A stretch of 64,000 bases of DNA from Saccharibacillus sp. CPCC 101409. GTDB lineage: Bacteria; Bacillota; Bacilli; Paenibacillales; Paenibacillaceae. Of this stretch, positions 25,611-33,393 are shown in pieces (the first letter of the stretch is position 1; each line of letters begins with the position of its first letter). The stretch lies in the NCBI RefSeq assembly GCF_030518235.1, contig NZ_JAULSA010000010.1:144921-208920 (forward strand), written 5' to 3'. The notes under the pieces were generated by a model that worked only from the letters and a program-made list of their open reading frames with translations, searched no databases and had not been told where the DNA came from. Made by a program: the position numbers and the translations under genes.

Positions 25611-26162
25611 TTGCACCTGGACCTTATAGACAGAATCAGGAACAAGGAGGAAGCCGCGCTGCGCGAGCTGATGGACGAATACGGCGACCTGCTGCTGCGC
25701 ACGGCCTGCCTGCTGGTCCGCGACCGGCAGACCGCCGAGGAAGCGGTGCAGGACGCGTTCGTCCAGGCGTACACGAAGATCGACCAGCTCCGCGAACGGG
25801 AAAAACTGAAATCGTGGCTGTTGACCATCACCGTCAACCGCTGCCGGATGCGGCAGCGGTCGTGGAGCTGGCGGAATATTTTCCCCGGCGGCGGCGCGGA
25901 CGAACTGCCGGAAGCCGGACGCAATGCGGCGGCCGGAGCGGACGAGATCCTGCTGAAAGATTGGGAAGCCGGCAGTCTGACGCAGGCGGTGCGCGGTCTC
26001 GATTATCTCTACCGCGAAAGCATCGTCCTGTATTATTTCCACGAACTGACCACCCGGGAGATCGCGGAGCAGCTGAACGCCAACGAAAGCACGATCAAAT
26101 CGAGGCTGTCCCGCGGGCGAAGCCTGCTGAAAAACATACTGGAAAAGGAGGAGCGGAGATGA
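25611..26162 (+). CDS. ECF RNA polymerase sigma factor
   Basis: The 183-residue protein has region 2 (EEAALRELMDEYGDLLLRTACLL, then EEAVQDAFVQAYTKIDQL and LKSWLLTITVNRCR) and region 4 (YRESIVLYYFHELTTREIAEQL, ESTIKSRLSRGRSLLK), a SigW/SigV-type ECF sigma. There is no ATG near the start. TTG at 25611 directly abuts the purine-rich GGGGGAG, while CTG at 25617 has ideal spacing and would give the family-typical LDLIDRIRN start; the true codon is uncertain. The stop overlaps the next gene by four bases. It likely controls its own operon, encoding the membrane anti-sigma-like protein and the large TPR protein. Confidence 0.92.
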   Translation: MHLDLIDRIRNKEEAALRELMDEYGDLLLRTACLLVRDRQTAEEAVQDAFVQAYTKIDQLREREKLKSWLLTITVNRCRMRQRSWSWRNIFPGGGADELPEAGRNAAAGADEILLKDWEAGSLTQAVRGLDYLYRESIVLYYFHELTTREIAEQLNANESTIKSRLSRGRSLLKNILEKEERR

Positions 26163-26512
26163 CCGTGCAGGGCAACGAACAACACGAACGCGAGACCGTC
26201 AAACGAAAACTGGACGAAGAACTGAACGCCGTGAACTTCCGCGCGCACGACAACGTGCTGCGCCGCACCCACCCCGCTTCGCTGCGGGCGAGATTGTCGG
26301 CGCTGTGGAACCGGGAAGTGGAAATTCCGCTGCGTCCCGCCGGTATCGCTTTCGGCGCGGCGGCGCTCGGTCTGGCGCTGATTCTGCCGTATGCGGCCAG
26401 GCCGCCCCGCGATGTACAGACGACTGCGCCGCAGCGGCAGATGATCGAAGCGGGCGGAAGCTTTTACTGGAAAGATCTTTACGAAAAGGCGGTGAGCGAA
26501 CATGACCGTTAA
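26159..26512 (+). CDS. Probable membrane anti-sigma factor
   Basis: The 117-residue product starts at an ATG overlapping the sigma stop (ATGA) with GGAGGAGC upstream. It has a charged cytoplasmic N-terminus (NEQHERETVKRKLDEELNAVNF), one membrane helix (IAFGAAALGLALILPYA) and a short extracytoplasmic tail (FYWKDLYEKAVSEHDR). Size, topology and position directly after an ECF gene are those of anti-sigma factors, although no zinc-binding HxxxCxxC motif is present. Its stop lies inside the next gene (11-base overlap), so the three genes are translationally linked. Anti-sigma function is inferred from context. Confidence 0.75.
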   Translation: MTVQGNEQHERETVKRKLDEELNAVNFRAHDNVLRRTHPASLRARLSALWNREVEIPLRPAGIAFGAAALGLALILPYAARPPRDVQTTAPQRQMIEAGGSFYWKDLYEKAVSEHDR

Positions 26513-28808
26513 GCTGAAAATTAAACACCTCGTTTTGTATATCCTGGTCCCGCTGCTTGTGCTGTCGGCCGCGGCGATCTGGGCGCCGGGCGCCGTGCAG
26601 CGCTATCGGGCGGCGCAGGAACCGGAAGCGGTGCACAGCCGAATGCTGGATGAGATTCAAGCAGCGAGCGGACAGGCCCGGTTGAAACTGATCGGAAGCG
26701 AGATTGTACAAAACGGCGAGTACGATCCGTACCGCTTCAACGTATATGCCGGTTCGAGCATGACGCAAAGCTCAAGCGAAGACGAAAGTCTGCTGACGCC
26801 GCAAGAACGGCTTCCGCTGCTGGAACAGTACGTCCGCGAAGCCTCGCCGGACTCCGGTCTCGGCCGGGCGGCGGAGCAGCTGGCGTACGAGTACGACGCG
26901 CTGGGACGTTCCGGCGACGCCGACGCCATGCTGGCCGAAGCGGAGCGGCGCATGAGCGAGTATTCGTACGAACGCCGCTCGCTGGCGCTGACCCGGGCGG
27001 AGCGGGCGCTCGCCGCAGGCGACGCGGCGGCGGCGGAAGAACTGCTCGACCCGCCGGGCCGTCCGCACGAAGCCGACCGGTCCGAGCCCGAACTGCTCGG
27101 ACGGCAGAGCTGGGTTCGCGCGCGGCTGCTGTTTGTGCGGGGACAGCCGGAAGCCGCGCTTGCCGAAGCGCAGCGCGGGCTGAAAGAGTATAACGAGCTT
27201 GAACGCAAAGCGATGGGGCTGGCGCAGCCCGAAGAAGAGAGCGGCGCAGAAACGGCGGAAAGCGAGGAAGAATCGTTCGGTCAACGTTTCAATGCGCTGA
27301 CCGCCAATCAGCTCGACGCTTTGGCGGGCGCGCTGCGCACCGCGATTGGGCGCGGCGGCGATCTCGCTCCGGCCTCGCTGTCCGGTACGCTCAAGCGCAG
27401 CGACGGCACGCCGGTCGCGCGGGCGGGAATATTCCTGCGCAGCGCGCGCGAGGTTAACCATAGTGAATGGGAAAGCGAGCCTTACCATGTCGTGACCGAC
27501 GATGAAGGTCGGTTCGAAATCCGCAATCTGGTGCCGGGCGCTTACCAGATCCAGCTCGGTTTCGGCTACGGGCAGGTGGACGGCTGGAGCTGGCCGGTCG
27601 AATCGGACGACTGGCTGCAATTTGCGGGCGGCGGCGATCAGGAACGCGATATTACCCTGCAGCCGCTGATCCAGTTGAAGTCGCCGGTCAACGATCAACA
27701 GCTGACCGACGATTCGATCGAATTCAGCTGGGAAGCGGTAAAGGGCGCCGCTTATTACACGTTGACCGGAACGATTCCCAGTTCGGACGGCGGCGGTTCA
27801 TCCAGTATAACGATCCGCGAGCATATCAGCGGCAGCCGCATAACGCTGAGCGCCGAAGACCTGTACAGCATTCAAAATATTCTCTTCTTCTCGGGAAGCG
27901 GGGAAGATTGGGAAACCGCCGATACGTCTTCGCTGCTGGGCTTCCTGAATCCGCAGGCCCGGTTCTCATGGAGCGTGCAGGCGTACGACAAGACCGGAAA
28001 CCGGATCAGCCAGAGCAACGGCTACCGGCTGAATCCAGGCAGCATGGGCAATCTGCCGTTCTTCTACATGAAGCAGCGGCAGTTGAGCGAAGCCGACCGG
28101 CTTGTATTGGACGGCAAACTGGTCAAAGCGCTCGAAGCTTATCGGGCAAGGGTCGAGGCCGATCCGCAGGACGTCGAAGCGCTGCGCATGCAGCTGCGGC
28201 TGACGCAGGCCGAAAGCTCGCCTTCCGATACCCCGTTCCCGAGCCGAGAAAATATCGCGCTGCTGGAACGCTTGATGGAGCTGTCGCCGTCTTCCAATAC
28301 CGCATCGCAGCTGGCCGATTATTTTTACGAACAAGCCGATTGGAAAGAATACGACCGTTATTACGGGATTTATCTGGATTCCGCGCCGGACGACTCGGAG
28401 GCTTACGCTCTTGCCAAACACGCCTCCTCCCTGCTGTATCGAGGGGATCCGGGGGGAGCCCACAGCGAATTCGCCGCGGCGATGGCAAAAGACGACTCCC
28501 ACCGTTTTATCGGCGCTTATCTATTGGCCGAGCTGGCGGCGGATCGTGCGCTTGCTTCGGTGCGGGAACTGGCGCAGCGCTATCCCGATCTGGATACCCC
28601 GACGGACAGCGACCGCTGGCGGCGCATGCTGGACGCGATGGACAAGGAGCGTTCGGCCGAGCCGGCCGCGTTCGACAAGTCGCTGCGCAAAGCGCTGGAC
28701 CTTTATCTCGCAGCGCGCGCGAAGGACCCCCGCAGCGGAGCTTCTTCGCAGAAAAGCGGCTTCGCTTCGATCGACGCTTTCCTGCTCGCGGCCGGAGAAG
28801 TGCGCTAG
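26502..28808 (+). CDS. Membrane-anchored TPR protein with carboxypeptidase-regulatory-like domain
   Basis: The 768-residue protein begins with a membrane anchor (HLVLYILVPLLVLSAAAIWAPG, residues 9-30) and has no lipobox. Residues 100-240 are helical TPR-like repeats (YEYDALGRSGDADAML, ARLLFVRGQPEAALAEAQRG). Residues 292-360 match a carboxypeptidase regulatory-like beta sandwich (SGTLKRSDGTPVARAGIFL, TDDEGRFEIRNLVPGAYQI). Residues 385-515 look like a fibronectin-type module (FSWEAVKGAAYYTLTG, ARFSWSVQAYDKTGN). Residues 535-745 are further TPRs. It would face outside the membrane. Coupling to an ECF sigma and anti-sigma suggests a role in envelope sensing or as the regulon effector. No known family is recognised for the whole protein. 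Confidence 0.82.
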   Translation: MTVKLKIKHLVLYILVPLLVLSAAAIWAPGAVQRYRAAQEPEAVHSRMLDEIQAASGQARLKLIGSEIVQNGEYDPYRFNVYAGSSMTQSSSEDESLLTPQERLPLLEQYVREASPDSGLGRAAEQLAYEYDALGRSGDADAMLAEAERRMSEYSYERRSLALTRAERALAAGDAAAAEELLDPPGRPHEADRSEPELLGRQSWVRARLLFVRGQPEAALAEAQRGLKEYNELERKAMGLAQPEEESGAETAESEEESFGQRFNALTANQLDALAGALRTAIGRGGDLAPASLSGTLKRSDGTPVARAGIFLRSAREVNHSEWESEPYHVVTDDEGRFEIRNLVPGAYQIQLGFGYGQVDGWSWPVESDDWLQFAGGGDQERDITLQPLIQLKSPVNDQQLTDDSIEFSWEAVKGAAYYTLTGTIPSSDGGGSSSITIREHISGSRITLSAEDLYSIQNILFFSGSGEDWETADTSSLLGFLNPQARFSWSVQAYDKTGNRISQSNGYRLNPGSMGNLPFFYMKQRQLSEADRLVLDGKLVKALEAYRARVEADPQDVEALRMQLRLTQAESSPSDTPFPSRENIALLERLMELSPSSNTASQLADYFYEQADWKEYDRYYGIYLDSAPDDSEAYALAKHASSLLYRGDPGGAHSEFAAAMAKDDSHRFIGAYLLAELAADRALASVRELAQRYPDLDTPTDSDRWRRMLDAMDKERSAEPAAFDKSLRKALDLYLAARAKDPRSGASSQKSGFASIDAFLLAAGEVR

Positions 28809-28872
28809 AGTTGGACCGGAATCCGCGCCGCCGGAGTCAACCAAACCTGGACGACAACTATTTTTCAAACAC

Positions 28873-28913
28873 AAAAAGGAGGCCGGAACCCAATCAGGTT
28901 CCGCCTCCTTTTT
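28873..28913 (+). terminator. Bidirectional terminator after the ECF operon
   Basis: AAAAAGGAGGCCGGAACC and GGTTCCGCCTCCTTTTT form a stem with one bulge and T runs on both strands. It separates the ECF operon from the convergent AraC-type gene. Confidence 0.87.
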
Positions 28914-28953
28914 CTATTTTCCGCGATAAACAAACGATTGAGCCGCCCTGGCG

Positions 28954-29904
28954 TCAACCGCCCGCCAGCTCCTCGCGCATCCGCTTCATATCCCGCGCCG
29001 GCGGCAGTCCGAACATGCGCGAATACTCGCGGCTGAACTGGGACGGGCTCTCGTAGCCCACGCGAAAAGCCGCTTCCGCCGCTTCGCTCGTTTCCGACAG
29101 CAGCAGACGCCGCGCTTCCTGCAGCCGGATGCGTTTCTGGTACTGGATCGGGGTCAGGTTGGTCACTTCTTTGAAATGGGCGTACAGCGACGATTCGCTC
29201 ATATGCGCCTGCTCCGCCAGTTCGTCCACGCGCAGCGGCTCGGCGTAATCGAGCTGAATCCGGCGCACTACGCCCGCGATCCGCTGCGACAGTGTGCCGG
29301 CCGCGGCGAAGCGCCGCACCTGTCCGCCCAGTTCGCCCCGCGTCACCCGGTACAGCAGCTCGCGGATCATCAGCGGCGACAGCGCTTCGATATCGTCGGG
29401 CGTATCCAGCAGCCGGAGCAGACGCAGCAGCGAATCCAGCAGCATTTCGTCCATTCGTCCCACGCCGACACCCCGGCGCAGCACGGATGCTTCCGGTTCG
29501 CCCTGTCCGGGCTGCTCCGCCCCGCCGCCCGCGCTCACGATCTGATCCGCGGTGAAATACAGCTGCGCGCTCAAATAAGGCTGCTCCGGCGAGGCCTGCA
29601 CCACGCGCCCTTTGATCGGCAGCTCCACCGAAGTGACCAGATAAGTCGCGGGATCGTACGTAAAGCTTTCCCGGCCGACCAGCACTTCCTTGGCTCCCTG
29701 CACCACAATGCACAGAGACGGCCGGTACAGCGAATGCGTCGGTCCGTTCGGCCGGTCGGCGCGGATCAGGTTGAGCGAAGGAATCGCCGTGCGCTGCGGC
29801 CCTTCCACCGATGTATGTTTGACGATCAAACGGGCCAGCTCGCTGCGTTTGGCTTCCAGGCCGTTATCCGGCATCGTTTGGATTGCGGAATCCTTTTCTT
29901 TCAT
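28954..29904 (-). CDS. AraC family regulator with cupin-like N-terminus
   Basis: The 316-residue protein has an N-terminal AraC_N domain (THSLYRPSLCIVVQGAKEVLVG, YDPATYLVTSVELPIKGRV) and two C-terminal HTH motifs (RVDELAEQAHMSESSLYAHFKEVTNLTPIQYQ, then AAEAAFRVGYESPSQFSREYSRMFG). This architecture is common in regulators placed next to oxidoreductases. It is divergent from the SDR gene at 30146 with 241 bases between and probably controls it and itself in response to an unknown small molecule. AAGGACGAGG precedes the ATG. Confidence 0.92.
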   Translation of the reverse strand: MKEKDSAIQTMPDNGLEAKRSELARLIVKHTSVEGPQRTAIPSLNLIRADRPNGPTHSLYRPSLCIVVQGAKEVLVGRESFTYDPATYLVTSVELPIKGRVVQASPEQPYLSAQLYFTADQIVSAGGGAEQPGQGEPEASVLRRGVGVGRMDEMLLDSLLRLLRLLDTPDDIEALSPLMIRELLYRVTRGELGGQVRRFAAAGTLSQRIAGVVRRIQLDYAEPLRVDELAEQAHMSESSLYAHFKEVTNLTPIQYQKRIRLQEARRLLLSETSEAAEAAFRVGYESPSQFSREYSRMFGLPPARDMKRMREELAGG

Positions 29905-30145
29905 TGTCCTCGTCCTTTCCGGCTTTATTCGATCTGTTCGTGCATCTCACTGTCTTTATCATGCCCTTTTTTACCGCTTTTCGCTACTTTCCGCTGCACA
30001 ATTGGAGAATTAGGCAAGGATGCTCCGGCATCGGTCTACCTTTCAAACGACTGAAAAAGGCATAATAAAGCTACAGCATCCGTATTCTATCCCACCTGCT
30101 TTTCCGATTTGCACATTCTTCCGAACCTAAAAGGAGCGATCATCA

Positions 30146-30892
30146 ATGACACATTCCGATTTCAACGCAAAAACAGTTCTGGTTACCGGCGCTTCCCGCG
30201 GCATCGGCCGCGAAATTGCCCTGGCTTTCGCCGAGCGCGGCGCTCAGGTCGTCGTCAACTACAGCGGCAGCCGCGATAAAGCGGAAGACGTCGTCCGGCA
30301 GATCGAATCCGGCGGCGGCAAAGCGATCGCGGTTCAAGCCGATATCGCCCGCGTTTCCGAGATCGGCTCGCTGTTCGACCAGGCGATCGAAGCGTTCGGC
30401 GGCGTCGATATCCTGATCAACTGCGCCGGCCTGATGACTACCAAGCCGCTCGCGCAGATCACCGAAGACGACTTCGACCGCCAGTTTGCCGTCAACGCCA
30501 AAGGCACCTTCTTCGCCTGCCAGGAAGCGTTCCGCCGACTGAACGAGCAGGGCCGCATTATCAATTTCTCGACTTCCGTCACCGGCGCGATGTTCCCCGG
30601 CTACAGCGTCTACGCCGGCACCAAAGGCGCGGTCGAACAATTCACCCGCCAGCTCGCCAAAGAATTCGGACCGAAAGGCATCACGATCAATGCCGTCGCT
30701 CCGGGTCCCGTCAACACCGAACTGTTCATGGAAGGCAAATCCGAACAGCAGATCGCCGGCATCGTCGGCATGAACTCTTTCGGCCGCCTGGGCGAAACGG
30801 AAGATATCGCCGGCACCGTCCTTTTCCTCGCCAGCGAACAAGCCCGCTGGATCACCGGCCAAACCGTCCGCGTCAACGGAGGATTCGTTTAA
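30146..30892 (+). CDS. SDR family oxidoreductase (3-oxoacyl-ACP reductase-like)
   Basis: The 248-residue protein is a classical short-chain dehydrogenase: nucleotide-binding TGASRGIG near residue 14, D in QADIA, NCAG, active-site Ser in FSTSVTG, Tyr-x-x-x-Lys in YAGTKGA and the C-terminal FLASEQARWITGQTVRVNGG. NADP(H) preference is suggested by the Ser-Arg in NYSGSR after strand two. It is named FabG-like by sequence, but a lone copy opposite an AraC regulator points to an inducible detoxifying or secondary-metabolism reductase rather than the fatty acid synthesis enzyme. AAGGAG lies nine bases before the ATG. Confidence 0.93.
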   Translation: MTHSDFNAKTVLVTGASRGIGREIALAFAERGAQVVVNYSGSRDKAEDVVRQIESGGGKAIAVQADIARVSEIGSLFDQAIEAFGGVDILINCAGLMTTKPLAQITEDDFDRQFAVNAKGTFFACQEAFRRLNEQGRIINFSTSVTGAMFPGYSVYAGTKGAVEQFTRQLAKEFGPKGITINAVAPGPVNTELFMEGKSEQQIAGIVGMNSFGRLGETEDIAGTVLFLASEQARWITGQTVRVNGGFV

Positions 30893-30997
30893 GCCGCTTT
30901 CCTTTTCTCTCAGTCCGTATACTTACGCCGCTTCGCTGCCGGCAGAAGATTTATCCGTTCTATGTTATCGAGTCTATATTGGAAAATAAAAACCAAC

Positions 30998-31024
30998 AGC
31001 CGCCGTATGCCATATACGGCGGCT
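30998..31024 (+). terminator. Terminator after the SDR gene
   Basis: A perfect 11-bp stem (AGCCGCCGTAT / ATACGGCGGCT) with a five-base loop lies 106 bases after the stop. The following T tract is short (TAATTC). Confidence 0.7.
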
Positions 31025-31042
31025 TAATTCGTTGAAAAAGTT

Positions 31043-31121
31043 CATTTCTAAAAAGGCATAAGACCGAGACAAAATCCCACGTAACACGCGCAGACTCCTG
31101 AAGAAACCTACTTTAGAAATG
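31043..31121. repeat. 79-bp segment bounded by 10-bp inverted repeats
   Basis: CATTTCTAAA (31043-31052) and TTTAGAAATG (31112-31121) are perfect inverted copies around an AT-rich segment without coding potential. It is the first of a row of palindromes in the gene-free stretch 30893-31699. Confidence 0.65.
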
Positions 31122-31128
31122 TGCAATA

Positions 31129-31165
31129 GACTTTCGAAAAAAATCGTAAATTTTCTTCGAAAGTT
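31129..31165. repeat. 37-bp imperfect palindrome
   Basis: GACTTTCGAA at the left and TTCGAAAGTT at the right pair over ten positions with one mismatch, and the AT-rich centre pairs partly as well. The arms share GACTTTC/GAAAGT with the later palindromes of the cluster. Confidence 0.6.
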
Positions 31166-31219
31166 TTAGGTTTTTGAAGAAAACTGACTTTGCAAGAAGC
31201 TAATAAGTCATAGATGTCG

Positions 31220-31293
31220 AGAAATTCCGGTTTTAAAAAGAGCCAATAAGCGGAGGGAGAAATTCAGTGAAGTCAAGACTTTCGGAGAAAGTC
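31220..31293. repeat. Diverged inverted copy of the palindromic element
   Basis: The segment ends in the perfect palindrome GACTTTC-gga-GAAAGTC (31277-31293). The part before it (GAGAAATT..., then GCGGAGGGAGAAATTC) resembles the reverse complement of the tail of the direct units at 31390 and 31486. It also creates a ribosome-site-like GGAGGGAG before a GTG at 31267, but the 60-codon frame behind it does not look like a gene. Confidence 0.45.
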
Positions 31294-31328
31294 ACTTCGG
31301 AAGCATATGCTTGTCAGCGTTCGCCTTT

Positions 31329-31374
31329 GAAATCGAGAAAATCCCACTTTAATTTGATTCCTTTTCTCGATTTC
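31329..31374. repeat. Inverted repeat with 13-bp perfect arms
   Basis: GAAATCGAGAAAA and TTTTCTCGATTTC enclose a 20-base loop. There is no T run after either arm, so it is not an obvious terminator. Confidence 0.75.
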
Positions 31375-31389
31375 AACACGCGACCTAAA

Positions 31390-31475
31390 GTCTTTCGAAG
31401 AAAGACACATCGAAAGCCTACGCTAACGAATTTCTCCCGCAGCTCTTAATCTGATTTTGCGAATAGGACTTTCTC
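31390..31475 (+). repeat. Palindromic repeat unit A
   Basis: The unit begins with the palindrome GTCTTTC-gaa-GAAAGAC, continues with GCTAACGAAT and CCCGCAGC, and ends in GCGAATAG...TTTCTC. It shares roughly 80 percent of its bases with unit B, which starts 96 bases later. No open frame of note crosses it. Confidence 0.75.
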
Positions 31476-31485
31476 GACAACCTGA

Positions 31486-31570
31486 GTCTTTCGAAGAAAG
31501 ACTCCTCGCAAGCATAGGCTAACGAATCTTCCCCGCAGCCTTTACAGTCTTTTACGAATAGAAATTTCTC
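31486..31570 (+). repeat. Palindromic repeat unit B
   Basis: The first 17 bases are identical to those of unit A (GTCTTTC-gaa-GAAAGAC). GCTAACGAAT, CCCGCAGC and CGAATAG...TTTCTC recur in the same order with one base of length difference. Substitutions avoid the palindrome, suggesting that the hairpin is the conserved part. Confidence 0.75.
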
Positions 31571-31585
31571 AAATCCCCCCTCAAA

Positions 31586-31615
31586 TTGCCACCCTCGCCC
31601 GCCTGGCTTTATAAT
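31586..31615 (+). promoter_or_regulatory. Sigma-A promoter of the RpiR gene
   Basis: TTGCCA and a perfect TATAAT are spaced by 18 bases, 84 bases before the RpiR start codon. Confidence 0.62.
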
Positions 31616-31699
31616 AGTCGTAGCGTCATATTCCCGGAAAACGCGTACATAGTCTCACCATCGTCTATTCCCGCAGCCCCCGAAGGAGGACACGTCAAC

Positions 31700-32509
31700 A
31701 TGGCACTCAGCGCGCTGGACGAACTGCAGCTGAAATATCAGCAGCTTTCTGCCAAAGAAAAAGAAATCGCCGATTACGTGATTCGTCACAAGAATTCGAT
31801 CCACAATATCAATATCCGCGATCTGTCCGGCTTGACCCAGGCTTCCATGTCCACCATCACCCGCTTCTGCCGCAAGATCGGCTTTGCCAGCTTCGTCGAT
31901 TTCAAGATCAGCCTGAACCGCGAAGCGGACGAGCCCAGCGGCGAACAGAACTTTTTTGCCCGGACCCAGCATATTTACAACGAGATCATCAACGCCACTA
32001 CCGAACTGATCCGCCCGGAAATGATCGAAGAAGTCGTCCGGCTGATCCGGCGCGCGAAGCGTATTTACGTGTACGGTCTCGGCAACTCGGGCTTTTCCGC
32101 GCTGGAATTCAAATACCGTTTGATGCGGATGAATATCCTCATCGACGCCGTCAACGATCCGCATATGATGCTGATGAACGCTTCCCTGATGAACGAGCAC
32201 GACCTGGTGTTCGGCCTGTCCAACTCGGGACGCACCGAGGAAGTCAACGCGGGACTGCGCCAGGCGAAAAAGCTCGGCGCGACGGTGGTCGGCATCACCA
32301 ACTTCGACCGGACGCCTTTTACCGAAACGACCGATCTCTGCCTGTTCACGCCGGCTTTGCAGCGAATCGGCGACGTTCCGTTTATCAACAGCCAGCTTGC
32401 GATCATCTATGTACTCGATATGGTGTCCATGCTGCTGCTGGAAGACGAATCGCTGCTGGAAGCGAGACGCCGGACGATCGACGCGCTGTATCCCCCGGAT
32501 AAAAAGTAA
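31700..32509 (+). CDS. MurR/RpiR family regulator (amino-sugar type)
   Basis: The 269-residue protein has the RpiR HTH (LSAKEKEIADYVIRHKNSI, then LTQASMSTITRFCRKIGFASFVDFK) and a SIS domain (KRIYVYGLGNSGFSALEFKYRL; HDLVFGLSNSGRTEEVNAGL) for a phosphosugar. ATG at 31700 is chosen because AAGGAGG lies ten bases upstream and the N-terminus then matches the family. It converges on the nanE-PTS operon, so it is the likely regulator through ManNAc-6-phosphate or GlcNAc-6-phosphate; dyads of RpiR type lie at the PTS promoter. Confidence 0.92.
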   Translation: MALSALDELQLKYQQLSAKEKEIADYVIRHKNSIHNINIRDLSGLTQASMSTITRFCRKIGFASFVDFKISLNREADEPSGEQNFFARTQHIYNEIINATTELIRPEMIEEVVRLIRRAKRIYVYGLGNSGFSALEFKYRLMRMNILIDAVNDPHMMLMNASLMNEHDLVFGLSNSGRTEEVNAGLRQAKKLGATVVGITNFDRTPFTETTDLCLFTPALQRIGDVPFINSQLAIIYVLDMVSMLLLEDESLLEARRRTIDALYPPDKK

Positions 32510-32569
32510 CCGGAAGCGGACCGAACGGCGGAGACGCATACGCACGAAAAAAAGGCGGGAAGTCCGGCC

Positions 32570-32620
32570 GCTTGTCTTATTCCATTGAATGGAGACAAGC
32601 TGCGCGCTTCGCGCCTTTAA
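32570..32620. terminator. Stem-loops between the convergent RpiR gene and nanE
   Basis: GCTTGTCT/AGACAAGC (32570-32600, with an inner CCAT/ATGG) is followed by GCGCG-ctt-CGCGC and a CTTTAATAT tail on the plus strand. The T tract is weak, so termination efficiency is uncertain. Confidence 0.4.
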
Positions 32621-32670
32621 TATATCCGTTATTTATTCCTGCCGCTTATTTATCCCGAAACTTCCGCCGT

Positions 32671-33387
32671 TTACCGCCCCGCCGAAGACAGGCCGCTGCC
32701 GCGCTTCATCTCCGCCACGAACCGCTCCGTGATCTGCTGCGGACGCGTGATCGCGCCGCCCACAACTACGCTGTATACGCCGATTTCCAGGCAGCGGGCG
32801 GCCATCTCGGGCGTCATGATATTGCCTTCCGCCACGATCGGCGTTTCGATCTCGCGCACCATTTCTTTCAGAATCGCAAAGTCGTCGGCGTACAGCTTCT
32901 GTGCCTGCGTTTCTTCCGTATAGCCGACCAGCGTCGCCGAAACGAGGTCGAAGCCCAGCCGCTGCGCCTGCGCGCCTTCGCGCACGTTCGATACATCCGC
33001 CATCAGCAGCAGCTCGGGATACCGGGCTCGGATCTGCCGGACCAGTTCGTCCAGCGCCATGCCGTCCGGGCGCGGCCGATCCGTCGCGTCGAGCGCAACG
33101 ATCTCGCAGCCCGTCGCGGCCAGCTCGCCTACTTCGCGCAGCGTCGGCGTAATAAACACCGGGTTCTCGCCGTAATTGCGCTTCACGATCCCGATCACCG
33201 GCAGATCGACCCGGCGGCGGATCTCCGTCACGTCTTCTGCCGTATTGGCGCGGATGCCGGCCGCCCCTCCCTGTTTGGCCGCCACGGCCATTTTGCCCAT
33301 CGTCTCGGAGCCGTGCAGCGGTTCGTGCTCCAGCGCCTGACACGATACGATCAGACGCCCCGCAAGTCCCAGTGTGTCCAGTTTCAC
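32671..33387 (-). CDS. nanE: N-acetylmannosamine-6-phosphate 2-epimerase
   Basis: NanE converts ManNAc-6-phosphate to GlcNAc-6-phosphate, feeding it to NagA/NagB. The 238-residue TIM-barrel protein has the family motifs LIVSCQALEHEPL, GGAAGIRANTAEDV, VIGIVKRNYGENPVFITPT, IVALDATDR, LLMADVSNVREGAQAQRLG and VVVGGAITRPQQIT; the catalytic Lys (VKRNY) and Glu (VAEGNI) are present. It starts six bases after the stop of the PTS gene with its ribosome site inside that gene. No sialic acid aldolase is nearby, so the substrate is probably free ManNAc taken up by the PTS. Confidence 0.96.
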   Translation of the reverse strand: MKLDTLGLAGRLIVSCQALEHEPLHGSETMGKMAVAAKQGGAAGIRANTAEDVTEIRRRVDLPVIGIVKRNYGENPVFITPTLREVGELAATGCEIVALDATDRPRPDGMALDELVRQIRARYPELLLMADVSNVREGAQAQRLGFDLVSATLVGYTEETQAQKLYADDFAILKEMVREIETPIVAEGNIMTPEMAARCLEIGVYSVVVGGAITRPQQITERFVAEMKRGSGLSSAGR

Positions 33388-33393
33388 GTCGCC

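Noticed and set aside
31267..31449. 60-codon frame with GTG start and GGAGGGAG upstream
   Set aside because: The ribosome-site-like sequence is part of the inverted repeat element, the frame runs through palindromes, and the product has no plausible features.
31390..31570. Possible CRISPR array
   Set aside because: Only two 86-bp units with similarity along their whole length, no unique spacers of uniform size, and no cas genes.
31586..31699. N-terminal extension of the RpiR regulator
   Set aside because: The extension crosses the TATAAT promoter and the AAGGAGG; the ATG at 31700 fits the family start.
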